The notes: a model not told the origin generated them from the sequence alone. A stretch of DNA of 37,521 nt from Legionellales bacterium RIFCSPHIGHO2_12_FULL_37_14 (GCA_001804735.1 MHBC01000010.1:1-37521); one strand, 5' to 3'. Shown: positions 1 to 7,449, numbered from the stretch's first letter. Made by a program: numbers and translations.

Positions 1-5
1 AATCA

Positions 6-44
6 CCCTCATCCCCAACCCTTCTCCCGCAAGCGGGAGAAGGG
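6..44. repeat. Palindromic intergenic repeat (REP-like hairpin)
   Basis: A perfect 12-bp inverted repeat, CCCTTCTCCCGC at 19-30 and GCGGGAGAAGGG at 33-44, can form a GC-rich hairpin with almost no loop. It is preceded by the C-rich stretch CCCTCATCCCCAA. Elements of this wording are scattered between genes in many proteobacterial genomes. There is no strong T-tract after it, so I call it an interspersed repeat rather than a terminator. Confidence 0.6.
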
Positions 45-97
45 AGCTTTTATGATTTATTAAGACGGGACAGCCCTGGAGGGATATGGAAAATCAC

Positions 98-126
98 TTG
101 ATTTGTACGGCATATTGGCGTACAAT
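98..126 (+). promoter_or_regulatory. Promoter of the DUF1778 antitoxin gene
   Basis: A sigma70-like promoter reads TTGATT (98-103), a 17-bp spacer, then TACAAT (121-126), 30 bp before the antitoxin ATG. The spacer and -10 box are overlaid by an inverted repeat that looks like an operator. Promoter calls from sequence alone are tentative, but element quality and spacing are good. Confidence 0.5.
103..125. promoter_or_regulatory. Inverted-repeat operator for toxin-antitoxin autoregulation
   Basis: TTGTACG (103-109) and CGTACAA (119-125) are perfect inverted 7-bp arms separated by 9 bp. They sit across the promoter spacer and into the -10 box. DUF1778 antitoxins are ribbon-helix-helix repressors that bind palindromes in their own promoters, so this is the expected place for the operator. 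Binding is inferred, not seen. Confidence 0.5.
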
Positions 127-156
127 TTAATTAAAGATTAAGGTCAGGAAAAGAGC

Positions 157-453
157 ATGGAACAACCATCTATAAATCATAATCAAGGAGTAGAACGTCT
201 TGAAGCAAGAATCAGCGCGGACAAAAAAAAAGTACTAAAAAATGCGGCTCTGCTTTCAGGGCGAACACTTACAGACTTTGTTGTGAACTCGGCATATGAA
301 GCTGCTGTTCGTGTAATACAAGAGTACCAGCAACTCCATTTGACAGCAGCTGATCGAGATATTTTTATTGCCACATTGCTAAATCCACCTAATGCATCAA
401 CTCGTTTATTGAATGCGATACAAGAGTATAAACGGAATGTTGAATCTAAATGA
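157..453 (+). CDS. DUF1778 (TacA-like) type II antitoxin
   Basis: This 98-residue protein has the DUF1778 layout: an N-terminal ribbon-helix-helix part (VERLEARISADKKKVLKNAA, then SGRTLTDFVVNSAYEAA) and a C-terminal helical tail that in this family wraps around and neutralises a GNAT acetyltransferase toxin. The toxin family acetylates the amino group of charged tRNAs. An AGGA-type ribosome site lies just before the ATG, and a promoter with a dyad operator lies further upstream. The gene overlaps the next gene by 4 bp (ATGA), the usual arrangement for the pair. The antitoxin looks intact although its partner is broken. The family assignment is firm; the precise partner specificity is inferred. 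Confidence 0.85.
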   Translation: MEQPSINHNQGVERLEARISADKKKVLKNAALLSGRTLTDFVVNSAYEAAVRVIQEYQQLHLTAADRDIFIATLLNPPNASTRLLNAIQEYKRNVESK

Positions 454-817
454 CAGAAAGAGGCACACATACTAGTAAGTATTCGATTGAAAACCTAAAT
501 AAAAAACATGACAAAAATCTCTTTTGCTGTGGAGCTTCTGCATTAGATCAATACCTCAAAACACAAGCTAGTCAAGATATAAAGAAAAACGTTGCGGTTA
601 CCTACGTGTTGACTCAGCGCGACTCTGAGCAAATTTTAGGGTTTTATACCATTTCATCCATTGGAATTTTTCCAGGGGAATCGCCGCTGTTATTGTCGAT
701 GCAAAAAACGAAGTTGCCGTTGATTTTTATAAACATTTCGGGTTTATATTATTCCCTGATAATAATCGCAGGTTATTTTTACCATTAAGTGTAATTAGAC
801 AACTGGGAGTTTATTAA
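450..817 (+). pseudogene. Broken GNAT acetyltransferase toxin (TacT-like)
   Basis: The first about 75 codons (450 to about 675) encode a normal GNAT-toxin start, including the motifs FCCGASALDQYLKTQASQD and ILGFYTIS. From about 680 the family's C-terminal end continues in a different frame: VIVDAKNEVAVDFYKHFGF followed by a short tail and a TAA at 815-817. The stretch between, which in intact relatives holds the acetyl-CoA binding loop (Q/R-x-x-G-x-G/A) and roughly 45-50 residues, is absent. A deletion has therefore removed the cofactor site and shifted the frame. The continuous frame ends at 788 with a nonsense tail. Acetyltransferase activity is not expected. A sequencing error cannot explain it, because a whole segment is missing. 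Confidence 0.8.
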
Positions 818-826
818 TACCTGCGT

Positions 827-2560
827 TTATTTAAAAATAATATTATTTTCTAAAACCAAGACGTCTAACCCTGACATGAAAAAAACCGCAAGCGCATCTT
901 CTACACTATGAATTATTGGCTTTCCCATTACATTAAAACTGGTGTTCAACAAAATAGGGATTTTAGTTATAGCGTAAAAAGCTTTAATTAGGTCGTAATA
1001 AGGCTTATTCCATTCGGCTTTTACAGTTTGCAGGCGCCCTGTTCCATCAATGTGGACTACTCCAGGGACTTTGTCTCTAACTTCTTGCTTAAAAACTAGA
1101 GCACGCTCCATGTATGGGGTTTCCCGATAGTGTTCAAAGTATTCATCGCCAAATTCATGTAAAATTGAAGGCGCAAAAGGTCTAAACTCTTCTCTAAATT
1201 TAACCTCTGCATTTAGTCTTTCTTTAACGCTAGCGCTTCTTGGATCGGCTAAAATTGAGCGATTTCCTAAGGCTCTTGGCCCAAATTCCGCTCTACCCTG
1301 CACCCAGCCAACCATTTTACCCTCACTTAATAATTTAGCAGTTATTTGGGTGACTTCTTGCATAGAATAATCTGTTTTAATATTAAGCTTACTATAAGTT
1401 TTTAACCTATCTAAGGCGTTTTTTGTCAGGGTAGAACCTAAATAAGGTAGCTGAATATCGCTCCTTACTTTTGGCTCATTGTTTTTATAATAAGCAAGCA
1501 ATGCAGCACCAACAGCATTGCCATCATCAGCTGGGGCTGAAAAAACGTATACATTTTTAAAAGGCGTATTTTTATGGATAGTCCCGACGTAAGATGAATT
1601 TAAAGCGCAGCCTCCTGCTAACACTAAATTTTCTCCCGGACAGGCTTTGTATAAACCATCTAAGAGTTTATTAAAGTATTCTGCGAAGACATACTGACCA
1701 GTATAGGCAAAATCAGCATATTCTAGGGCTGGTGTATCCTTCTTGCGCGCCATTTTTAAGCATTTTTTGATACTAGCTAAAGTTTTAAAAGATACTTTTA
1801 CGTTTATGCCATCGATCGTTAAACTATCTTTCATCATGGCGTAGTATTCTTCGTTTAACTTACCATATGAGGCAAGTCCCATAACTTTCCATTCTTCTCC
1901 TTCTAAAGGCTCAAAGCCACAGCCTTTACAGATAAACCAATAAAAAATTCCTAAACTTCCCAAGCGACTAGAGTTAGAAGGTATAAGCTTAATTTTGCCA
2001 TCTTTAAAGTTATAAAAATTAACTGAAGTACCTTGCCCATTACCATCAACAACTGCGCAAGCTGCCTCTTTAAACTTGCTACTGTAACAAGCAGCTGCCG
2101 CATGGGTTAAATGATGTTCGTTATACTGATAAATAACTGGCTTGGTGGTTAAATTATAATATTGATATTCGGTGTTAAAGCCAGCTAATTCATTAAAGCC
2201 AGCATAGACCGATCTTGCTTCATGATAACTTGCAGCAAATGTTGATTTTTTCCCCCCAAGCCATCCTGAGCCAAGCAATTTTTCTATTACCCAGCGATTT
2301 AATAAATTGGTAAAATGCCTATTTTTTAGATATTTTTTATCCCAACTTAAAGATAAAACTAGTTGTTTCGTTGGATCGCAATATTCTTTGATTAACTTCT
2401 TCACAAAAAGCACATCATCAGCCGGGCTATGCCATGCTCTTTTATTCTGCAAATAGCGCTCTGCTGCTTGCGCAAAGACAATCTCGCCTTCAGTATTTAA
2501 AATGCATATAGCAGGATCATGTGGAGTAACTGCAAGGCCAATGTAATTTTTATCAGTCAT
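827..2560 (-). CDS. NodU/CmcH-family carbamoyltransferase
   Basis: This 577-residue protein belongs to the carbamoyltransferases that use carbamoyl phosphate and ATP to carbamoylate hydroxyl groups on sugars, antibiotics or nodulation factors. The N-terminal Kae1-like domain shows the metal/adenylate-site motif HHLTHAAAACYSS (His149, His150, His153), VDGNGQGTS (171-179) and LAGGCALNSS (314-323). The C-terminal domain shows GRAEFGPRALGNRSI (422-436) and LLNTSFN. The length is close to the family norm. It starts 12 bp after the alpha/beta hydrolase gene on the same strand, so the two are probably co-transcribed. It ends 9 bp from the convergent broken toxin gene. No glycosyltransferase or antibiotic cluster is visible nearby, so the acceptor is unknown. 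Confidence 0.85.
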   Translation of the reverse strand: MTDKNYIGLAVTPHDPAICILNTEGEIVFAQAAERYLQNKRAWHSPADDVLFVKKLIKEYCDPTKQLVLSLSWDKKYLKNRHFTNLLNRWVIEKLLGSGWLGGKKSTFAASYHEARSVYAGFNELAGFNTEYQYYNLTTKPVIYQYNEHHLTHAAAACYSSKFKEAACAVVDGNGQGTSVNFYNFKDGKIKLIPSNSSRLGSLGIFYWFICKGCGFEPLEGEEWKVMGLASYGKLNEEYYAMMKDSLTIDGINVKVSFKTLASIKKCLKMARKKDTPALEYADFAYTGQYVFAEYFNKLLDGLYKACPGENLVLAGGCALNSSYVGTIHKNTPFKNVYVFSAPADDGNAVGAALLAYYKNNEPKVRSDIQLPYLGSTLTKNALDRLKTYSKLNIKTDYSMQEVTQITAKLLSEGKMVGWVQGRAEFGPRALGNRSILADPRSASVKERLNAEVKFREEFRPFAPSILHEFGDEYFEHYRETPYMERALVFKQEVRDKVPGVVHIDGTGRLQTVKAEWNKPYYDLIKAFYAITKIPILLNTSFNVMGKPIIHSVEDALAVFFMSGLDVLVLENNIIFK

Positions 2561-2572
2561 TTAATTCCCTTT

Positions 2573-3529
2573 TTAATTACTAGGAGTGTTGCTTATAAAA
2601 TTATGTATTTGGGTTAATAAATACGGCCAACTAACTGAGTTAGGTACAATCAAATCCATGTGTCCTGCATAAGGAACTTTTACTAAGGTAACTTGATCAT
2701 GGGTTTCTTTAGCCTTTTTAAGGTAACGCTCTGCAATAGCAAATGGGACTATTTCATCACGCTCTGCTATTAACAATACTTGAGGTACTGCAATAGGGAG
2801 CATTTCATAAGCTGAAGTTTCTTGAAAACGCTTAGGCGGAATATTTTTCTCATACTCACCTAAAAGTTTGCCAATAACATCTCCTTTACATATTTTTTCC
2901 GCTGGCACGCGCGCAACTTCTAAATCTGGCACGCCGCCCAGTGAAATTACTGCATTAGGTATTAATGGATTTACACTATATAGTGAGCTATCTTGTTTTA
3001 ATTTGCCCCTTGCTCCAAGCCAGAGCGCTAATTGTCCTCCTGAAGAGTGTCCTATTACTACCATACGCTTAAGATCTAAATTATATTTACCCGCTATTTG
3101 TTTTAAATAATCCATGGCATGCGCAACATCTAAAAATGTACCAGGAAACCCGCCTCCTTCTTGATTAACTGAGCGATATTCTATATTCCAAATAGCAAAG
3201 CCTTCTTTACTTAAAGCATCGGCTAAAGCGAGAGAGTTATTAATATCACCAATTGTAGAAACCCAACAACCGCCATGCACGATCACCACAACAGGGAAAG
3301 GCCCCTTACCAGTAGGCAAGCTCAACAAACCATATTGTTGCACCCCTTTATCATAAGCTAATTTTGCTAAAGGCAGATCGTGATGTAACTGCACAACATC
3401 GCGTTGCGTAAAAAACCAGGGAGTTGCTATTGCTTGGAGGCTGTAAGTAAAAAACAAAACTGCTTGCGCTACGAAAAGCGCTGCGCGAAAAATAGCACTT
3501 TGAGGCTTATTGGGTATAACTCTCAGCAT
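2573..3529 (-). CDS. Secreted alpha/beta hydrolase (esterase/lipase type)
   Basis: This 318-residue protein has a hydrophobic N-terminal segment (about residues 13-35) ending in LQAIA-TPW, consistent with a signal peptide or anchor, then an alpha/beta hydrolase fold. HGGCW (85-89) supplies the oxyanion hole. The nucleophile is Ser162 in GHSSGG. The likely acid is Asp258 (AERDEIVPF) and the base His290 (YAGHMD). The form resembles the BD-FAE/carboxylesterase branch, whose substrates are ester or amide bonds in small molecules. It is first in an operon with the carbamoyltransferase gene and has a good promoter upstream. The substrate cannot be read from sequence. Confidence 0.8.
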   Translation of the reverse strand: MLRVIPNKPQSAIFRAALFVAQAVLFFTYSLQAIATPWFFTQRDVVQLHHDLPLAKLAYDKGVQQYGLLSLPTGKGPFPVVVIVHGGCWVSTIGDINNSLALADALSKEGFAIWNIEYRSVNQEGGGFPGTFLDVAHAMDYLKQIAGKYNLDLKRMVVIGHSSGGQLALWLGARGKLKQDSSLYSVNPLIPNAVISLGGVPDLEVARVPAEKICKGDVIGKLLGEYEKNIPPKRFQETSAYEMLPIAVPQVLLIAERDEIVPFAIAERYLKKAKETHDQVTLVKVPYAGHMDLIVPNSVSWPYLLTQIHNFISNTPSN

Positions 3530-3561
3530 AAAAAAAATGCGGTATAAAAATAGGATTTGTA

Positions 3562-3590
3562 TTTATACAACAATGCGCATCCATATGCAA
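3562..3590 (-). promoter_or_regulatory. Promoter of the hydrolase-carbamoyltransferase operon
   Basis: On the minus strand TTGCAT (3590-3585), a 17-bp spacer and TATAAA (3567-3562) form a sigma70-like promoter about 33 bp before the hydrolase ATG at 3529. No operator-like repeat is obvious. Confidence 0.45.
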
Positions 3591-3617
3591 AACAATCTGC
3601 CCCTAGGGAAGGAGACA

Positions 3618-4463
3618 TTAAAAGATAGTTGCAACGTCTATAGAGTCAAACTCATATTTTGTGTTACAAAAGTCACACAAAACTTCAATGGTTTTATGGG
3701 TGCTTAAAATCTGCTTACATTCTTTTTCGCCTATGGTAAGTAATACATTACGCATCTTTTCAATAGTGCAACGGCATTGAAATTTTATTGCTTTAGGATC
3801 AAAAACCCGTACTGTAGTTTCGTGATAAAGTCGATAAAGTAATTCTTCATTAGCTAAGCTTAATAGCTCTTCCGCGCTTAAGGTTTCACCAATCCGTAAT
3901 GCATATTCCCAGAAATTTTCTTTTTGTTGCTGGTTTTTGTCTCTCGGTAAAAGTTGAAGGAGAAATCCTGCTGCCGACTCTTCACTTATGGCAAATTTAA
4001 TATATGTAGAGATCTGCTCTGATTGGGCAAAATATTGCATAATATTTTCTGCTATAGAAGTAGAATCAACTGGGAGTTTCGATTGATAATTTTTTACTCT
4101 AGCATCTGCCTGTAAAGTTAGGACCATCTGGCCTTGAAGAAATGCAGCAAGATAATCATCGTCTATCAGATCTTGTTTGTACTTAGCAAGAGCACGTAAA
4201 TTAAGCTTATTATCACATTGCACTAGAATTAAAGCTAAACGATCATCACTTTGAAATTGAATGCTTAACGATCCTGCAAATTTAAGGGTATCAGTTAAAA
4301 GACATGCAGCAACTAAACTTTCTCCCAATAAACGCTTAACGGCAGGAGGATAAGGACGTTGGTGCATGATAGTTTGATAGCTTTCGGTAAGCTTAGCTAT
4401 TTCTCCGCGAACGTTTGCTTCTTCGAGTAAAAATCTTTGCAGTGAATCGGCATTTGCATGCAT
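3618..4463 (-). CDS. hslO: Hsp33 redox-regulated chaperone
   Basis: Hsp33 is a cytosolic holdase that is switched on by oxidation of a zinc-binding cysteine cluster and protects unfolding proteins under oxidative heat stress. The 281-residue protein shows the family pattern: an N-terminal domain with QRFLLEE and GQMVLTLQ-type strands, and a C-terminal zinc centre with Cys230-x-Cys232 (FQCRC) and Cys263-x-x-Cys266 (LCDFCN). All four cysteine ligands are present, so redox control should be intact. The usual length is about 290. It lies between the pilin and the hydrolase operon and probably has its own promoter, as the pilin ends with a strong terminator. Confidence 0.93.
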   Translation of the reverse strand: MHANADSLQRFLLEEANVRGEIAKLTESYQTIMHQRPYPPAVKRLLGESLVAACLLTDTLKFAGSLSIQFQSDDRLALILVQCDNKLNLRALAKYKQDLIDDDYLAAFLQGQMVLTLQADARVKNYQSKLPVDSTSIAENIMQYFAQSEQISTYIKFAISEESAAGFLLQLLPRDKNQQQKENFWEYALRIGETLSAEELLSLANEELLYRLYHETTVRVFDPKAIKFQCRCTIEKMRNVLLTIGEKECKQILSTHKTIEVLCDFCNTKYEFDSIDVATIF

Positions 4464-4494
4464 ATTTTACGTCAACAAATTGCTAAAAAAGTCA

Positions 4495-4500
4495 ATTATA
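4495..4500 (-). promoter_or_regulatory. Possible -10 box for hslO
   Basis: On the minus strand a perfect TATAAT lies about 32 bp before the hslO ATG at 4463, immediately downstream of the pilin terminator T-tract. The matching -35 region would fall inside the terminator stem and is poor, so the call rests on the -10 box alone. Confidence 0.3.
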
Positions 4501-4503
4501 CCT

Positions 4504-4542
4504 AAAAAAATGCAGAATGCTAAGTTCTATCTGCATTCTGCA
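4504..4542 (-). terminator. Rho-independent terminator of the pilin gene
   Basis: On the minus strand a perfect 10-bp stem, TGCAGAATGC (4542-4533) with GCATTCTGCA (4520-4511), encloses a 12-base loop and is followed at once by seven T (4510-4504). The pilin stop codon lies in the loop, so the last codons of the gene form the first arm of the hairpin. Confidence 0.85.
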
Positions 4543-5054
4543 GGCACGTAATTAGCCGGCATTGTACCTAAAGGGCGGGAGCCTAGGGCCCTTTCTGCTG
4601 CGGTTATATTAGTTGAGGATGTGCATGCCCAGTCTATTTCGCCTTTTGAGCTTGCAGTTGGCATTTCGTGAGCAACGTTAGGGGTAATAAGGATTTTTTT
4701 ACCATCTAAGGTAAGAGGCAGGCCATTGCCACGTTGGGCTTTAATTGTGGCGGTAATACTATAAGGGGCTTCTGTCATTACTTTTATTGAAGAAACATAT
4801 TTAGATGAGTGATTGCCTTGTTCATTAAAAGCTAGCGCCGCGTTTTTTATGCCCTGCACTCCATCAGCTATATATCCTTCTGCAATAGTTGTCTTGGCGT
4901 CTGACATTACGACTATGGCTTCTGTTACCTTTGCGCGAATAATATAATCTTGGTACCCTGGAAGAGCCATAGCGACTAAAATACCTACAATGGCAATTAC
5001 TATCATTAGCTCAATTAAAGTAAAACCCAAATATTTACGTACAACACATCCCAT
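4527..5054 (-). CDS. Type IV pilin (PilA/PilE-like major pilin)
   Basis: The protein carries a textbook class III signal: a 10-residue leader [10 protein letters not shown] followed by [18 protein letters not shown], with prepilin peptidase cutting before Phe and the Glu at mature position 5 present. The mature protein is about 165 residues, and two cysteines near the end (WACTSS and PAECR) would close the usual D-region disulfide. I chose the ATG at 5054, not the GTG 21 bp upstream, because an AAGGA ribosome site lies 8 bp before it and it gives a normal leader length. It lies alone, with its own promoter and a strong terminator. Type IV pili serve adhesion, twitching and DNA uptake; which role applies here is not visible. 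Confidence 0.9.
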   Translation of the reverse strand: MGCVVRKYLGFTLIELMIVIAIVGILVAMALPGYQDYIIRAKVTEAIVVMSDAKTTIAEGYIADGVQGIKNAALAFNEQGNHSSKYVSSIKVMTEAPYSITATIKAQRGNGLPLTLDGKKILITPNVAHEMPTASSKGEIDWACTSSTNITAAERALGSRPLGTMPANYVPAECR

Positions 5055-5099
5055 TTCCTTTTTCCTTAACAACACGATTTGGACTTAAACTCTTAGCAG

Positions 5100-5148
5100 T
5101 TTTTGCGCCTGTATTATTCATTATGGGCGAATAATGCGCAAAAATCAA
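5100..5148 (-). promoter_or_regulatory. Pilin promoter overlaid by a long inverted repeat
   Basis: On the minus strand TTGATT (5148-5143), a 17-bp spacer and CATAAT (5125-5120) make a plausible promoter for the pilin gene. The same stretch carries a nested dyad: TTTTTGCGC (5100-5108) pairs with GCGCAAAAA (5136-5144), and ATTATTC (5113-5119) pairs with GAATAAT (5129-5135). It covers the spacer, the -10 box and the likely start of transcription, which suggests an operator. It could alternatively act as a hairpin downstream of rpoH, but no T-tract follows it on the minus strand. Confidence 0.4.
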
Positions 5149-5172
5149 ATATTGCATTTTTAGTTGGAGAAA

Positions 5173-6033
5173 TTAGCCTTGTAAAGTTTTTCTAAGTTTT
5201 TTTAAGGCCTGTTGCTCAAGTTGCCTGACTCTCTCTGCAGAAATTCCATAATGCACAGCTAAATCAGTCAATGTCATTTTAGCTTCATCATCTAGCCAAC
5301 GGCGTTTTAAAATATCTTGGCTGCGTTCGTCCAGCGCTTCAAGCGCAAGATGCAGTTGTTCACGCCCTTGAGTTTCTCCACGCTCAGCTTCAATTAAATA
5401 TAGAGGATCAGCATCCTGACAGGCTAGATAATCAACTGGCATAAATGGGGATGAGTCATCAGATTCATCTACGTTAGGAGAATCAAAAGCCATATCGTTG
5501 GCGTTTAAGCGTTGCTCCATACATAGCACTTCTTCTTTGCTAACCCCAAGATCGTTAGCTACAGCTTTAACCTCTTCGTCACTAAACCAGCCTAAGCGAT
5601 CTTTTTGTTGGCGTAATTTAAAAAACAACTTACGTTGGGCTTTAGTGGTGGCGATTTTCACAATACGCCAATTGCGAATAACAAACTCATGAATTTCCGC
5701 CTTAATCCAATGCACAGCAAAAGACACTAACCTTACGCCCATTTTAGGATCAAAACGTTTAACCGCTTTCATCAAGCCAACATTACCTTCTTGAATCAAG
5801 TCGCCAAGCGCAAGTCCATATCCCATATAACCCTTAGCCACACGCACCACATAGCGTAAATGCGCAAGAACTAATTGCCGCGCACTTTCTAGATCGTTAG
5901 ATTCTTGAAATGCTTCTGCATAAGCATATTCTTCCTCTTTCGTCAGCATAGGGATTTGATTAACCTGCCAAATATAAGAATCAAGGCTACCAACAGGTAC
6001 AGCCAAAGTACTCAAGTGCAATGACTTTGTCAT
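5173..6033 (-). CDS. rpoH: Heat-shock sigma factor RpoH (sigma-32)
   Basis: RpoH directs RNA polymerase to heat-shock promoters. The 286-residue protein has region 2 with GDLIQEGNVGLMKAVKRFDP and VSFAVHWIKAEIHEFVIRNW, the RpoH box QRKLFFKLR (133-141) that distinguishes sigma-32 from other group 2/3 factors and takes part in chaperone-mediated control, and region 4.2 helix-turn-helix LTDLAVHYGISAERVRQLEQ near the end. Length matches the E. coli protein (284). An AGAGGTAG ribosome site precedes the ATG. In enterobacteria rpoH follows ftsEX; here it stands alone, with ftsY about 14 kb away and no ftsE or ftsX in the window. Confidence 0.95.
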   Translation of the reverse strand: MTKSLHLSTLAVPVGSLDSYIWQVNQIPMLTKEEEYAYAEAFQESNDLESARQLVLAHLRYVVRVAKGYMGYGLALGDLIQEGNVGLMKAVKRFDPKMGVRLVSFAVHWIKAEIHEFVIRNWRIVKIATTKAQRKLFFKLRQQKDRLGWFSDEEVKAVANDLGVSKEEVLCMEQRLNANDMAFDSPNVDESDDSSPFMPVDYLACQDADPLYLIEAERGETQGREQLHLALEALDERSQDILKRRWLDDEAKMTLTDLAVHYGISAERVRQLEQQALKKLRKTLQG

Positions 6034-6113
6034 AAAGCTACCTCTTTTAGTTATTAGCCCGCTAAAGACGCGGCATTGGTTAAAACTCTTGAAAACTCTA
6101 ATTTACGCTGCAA

Positions 6114-6142
6114 ATTATACTATTATTGATAAATTTCAGCAA
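6114..6142 (-). promoter_or_regulatory. Promoter of rpoH
   Basis: On the minus strand TTGCTG (6142-6137), a 17-bp spacer and a perfect TATAAT (6119-6114) form a vegetative sigma70-like promoter about 80 bp before the rpoH ATG. The leader is therefore long, compatible with translational control of rpoH by RNA structure as in E. coli, which is only an inference here. Confidence 0.5.
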
Positions 6143-6187
6143 CTCTCTGTTAGTGAGCGGAAAAGTTAACGAGAAGTCGTATGTGTT

Positions 6188-7345
6188 TTACGATATTTCA
6201 CCTAATTGTCTAAAATTAATTAAATGAAAGTCGCCAAGTTTTTGGGCTTGGTGGCCCGTATAGATTAAATAACCGGTTTTACATCTTTGTCCTACTAGCT
6301 GTTTGAAATAAGTTAATCCTTGTAAAAAAGCAGTGGTAAAAGTCTGAGCAGATTTTATTTCTATGGGTATTAGTTGAGCGCCATTTTTTAGAATCAAGTC
6401 TATTTCTTTTTGACTATTATCACGATAAAAATACATGCTTGGCTCAATACCTTGATTAAGTCTATTCTTTAACAATTCAAGAATGATAAAATTTTCAACC
6501 AAAGAGCCGCGCATGGGAGAGTAGGCAAGATCTTTTTTATCCTTTATATCGAGTAGGTAAGTAGCTAAGCCAACATCATAAAAATATAATTTATGGGATT
6601 TAATAATCCGTTTACCAAAGTTTTCATAGTAAGGGGGTAAACGAAAAACAATAAATGAAGCTTCCAAGATAGATATCCAATGCTTTACAGTAGTAGCTGA
6701 GATACCTAAAGCATTACTTAGCGAATCTAGGTTAATGAGCTGACCAACATATCCTGCACATAAATGGAGAAATTGTTGAAAAAGGCTCAAATCTTTTAGT
6801 TGAATCATCTGCCTAACGTCACGCTCTACATAAGTTTGCATATAGTCACGGTAAAATTTTGTAGGTGGAATATCATTTTGGTAACAACGTGGATACATAC
6901 CTTGAAATAGATAATCATTGATATCGTAAAAAACTTTATTTTGGGAAAGCTCTTGCATATTAAAAGGCAATAATTTCAAAATCGCTGTACGCCCAGCAAG
7001 AGACTGCGTTATTGCTCCATGTAAGGCTAGCTGATGACTTCCCGTTAGAATAAACAATCCATTTTGTTTTTGTTTATCCACAATGCCTTGTAGATATGAA
7101 AGTAATTCAGGATACCGTTGCACTTCATCAATAATAGCACCATTCGGAAAGCGTGCTAGAAAAGAAACAGGATCGGTGCTTGCTAGGCGTTTTTCGTCAG
7201 GGTTTTCCAAAGAAACATAAGGTAGATTAGGATATAACTCTTTCACTAACGTAGTTTTTCCTGATTGCCTAGGTCCAATTAACGTAACAATCGGGTAATA
7301 CTTCATCATGTCTTGCAACTCATGCGCGAGCTGTCTAATAAACAT
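6188..7345 (-). CDS. DUF4143-type AAA ATPase (first copy)
   Basis: This protein of about 385 residues has a P-loop AAA_14 domain with Walker A (GPRQSGKTT), Walker B (AIIDEVQR) and the sensor stretch FILTGSHQLAL. A winged-helix-like middle and a C-terminal DUF4143 part follow, the latter with IDLIL and PIEIKSAQTF. The D...E-x-K spacing there is the PD-(D/E)XK nuclease-like signature of this family. The biological role of these very common ATPases is not known. I prefer the ATG at 7345 over a GTG at 7408, because the latter lies inside a hairpin and the alignment with the second copy at 36132-37313 begins with the same Met-Phe-x-Arg. It is a likely accessory insertion between rpoH and the Dot/Icm block. 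Confidence 0.85.
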   Translation of the reverse strand: MFIRQLAHELQDMMKYYPIVTLIGPRQSGKTTLVKELYPNLPYVSLENPDEKRLASTDPVSFLARFPNGAIIDEVQRYPELLSYLQGIVDKQKQNGLFILTGSHQLALHGAITQSLAGRTAILKLLPFNMQELSQNKVFYDINDYLFQGMYPRCYQNDIPPTKFYRDYMQTYVERDVRQMIQLKDLSLFQQFLHLCAGYVGQLINLDSLSNALGISATTVKHWISILEASFIVFRLPPYYENFGKRIIKSHKLYFYDVGLATYLLDIKDKKDLAYSPMRGSLVENFIILELLKNRLNQGIEPSMYFYRDNSQKEIDLILKNGAQLIPIEIKSAQTFTTAFLQGLTYFKQLVGQRCKTGYLIYTGHQAQKLGDFHLINFRQLGEIS

Positions 7346-7395
7346 AATAATACTTAAAATTATGCAAATATAATTAAAATAATAGCTGATTTTTT

Positions 7396-7430
7396 CGTAC
7401 AAATCCACAGTTGAAGTGTGGATTTGTATG
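7396..7430. repeat. Perfect 12-bp inverted repeat between trpR and the ATPase gene
   Basis: TACAAATCCACA (7398-7409) and TGTGGATTTGTA (7417-7428) are perfect inverted arms around a 7-base loop, and the flanking bases 7396/7430 can also pair. It lies 20 bp beyond the trpR stop and about 50 bp before the ATPase ATG. No T-tract follows on the minus strand, so it is either a weak terminator, an mRNA-end stabiliser or an operator for the ATPase gene. Confidence 0.5.
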
Positions 7431-7449
7431 CTTTTGTTGGATATGGTGG

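Noticed and set aside
450-788. Reading 450-788 as an intact small acetyltransferase
   Set aside because: The acetyl-CoA loop is absent, the last third is in the wrong frame, and the true C terminus continues in another frame to 817.
3510-3707. A 65-codon plus-strand frame across the hydrolase/hslO gap
   Set aside because: It overlaps the 3' end of hslO on the other strand, has no ribosome site and no family resemblance.
7346-7408. Longer start of the first DUF4143 ATPase at 7408
   Set aside because: The GTG lies inside the hairpin, the added residues are not family-like, and the second copy aligns from the later Met.
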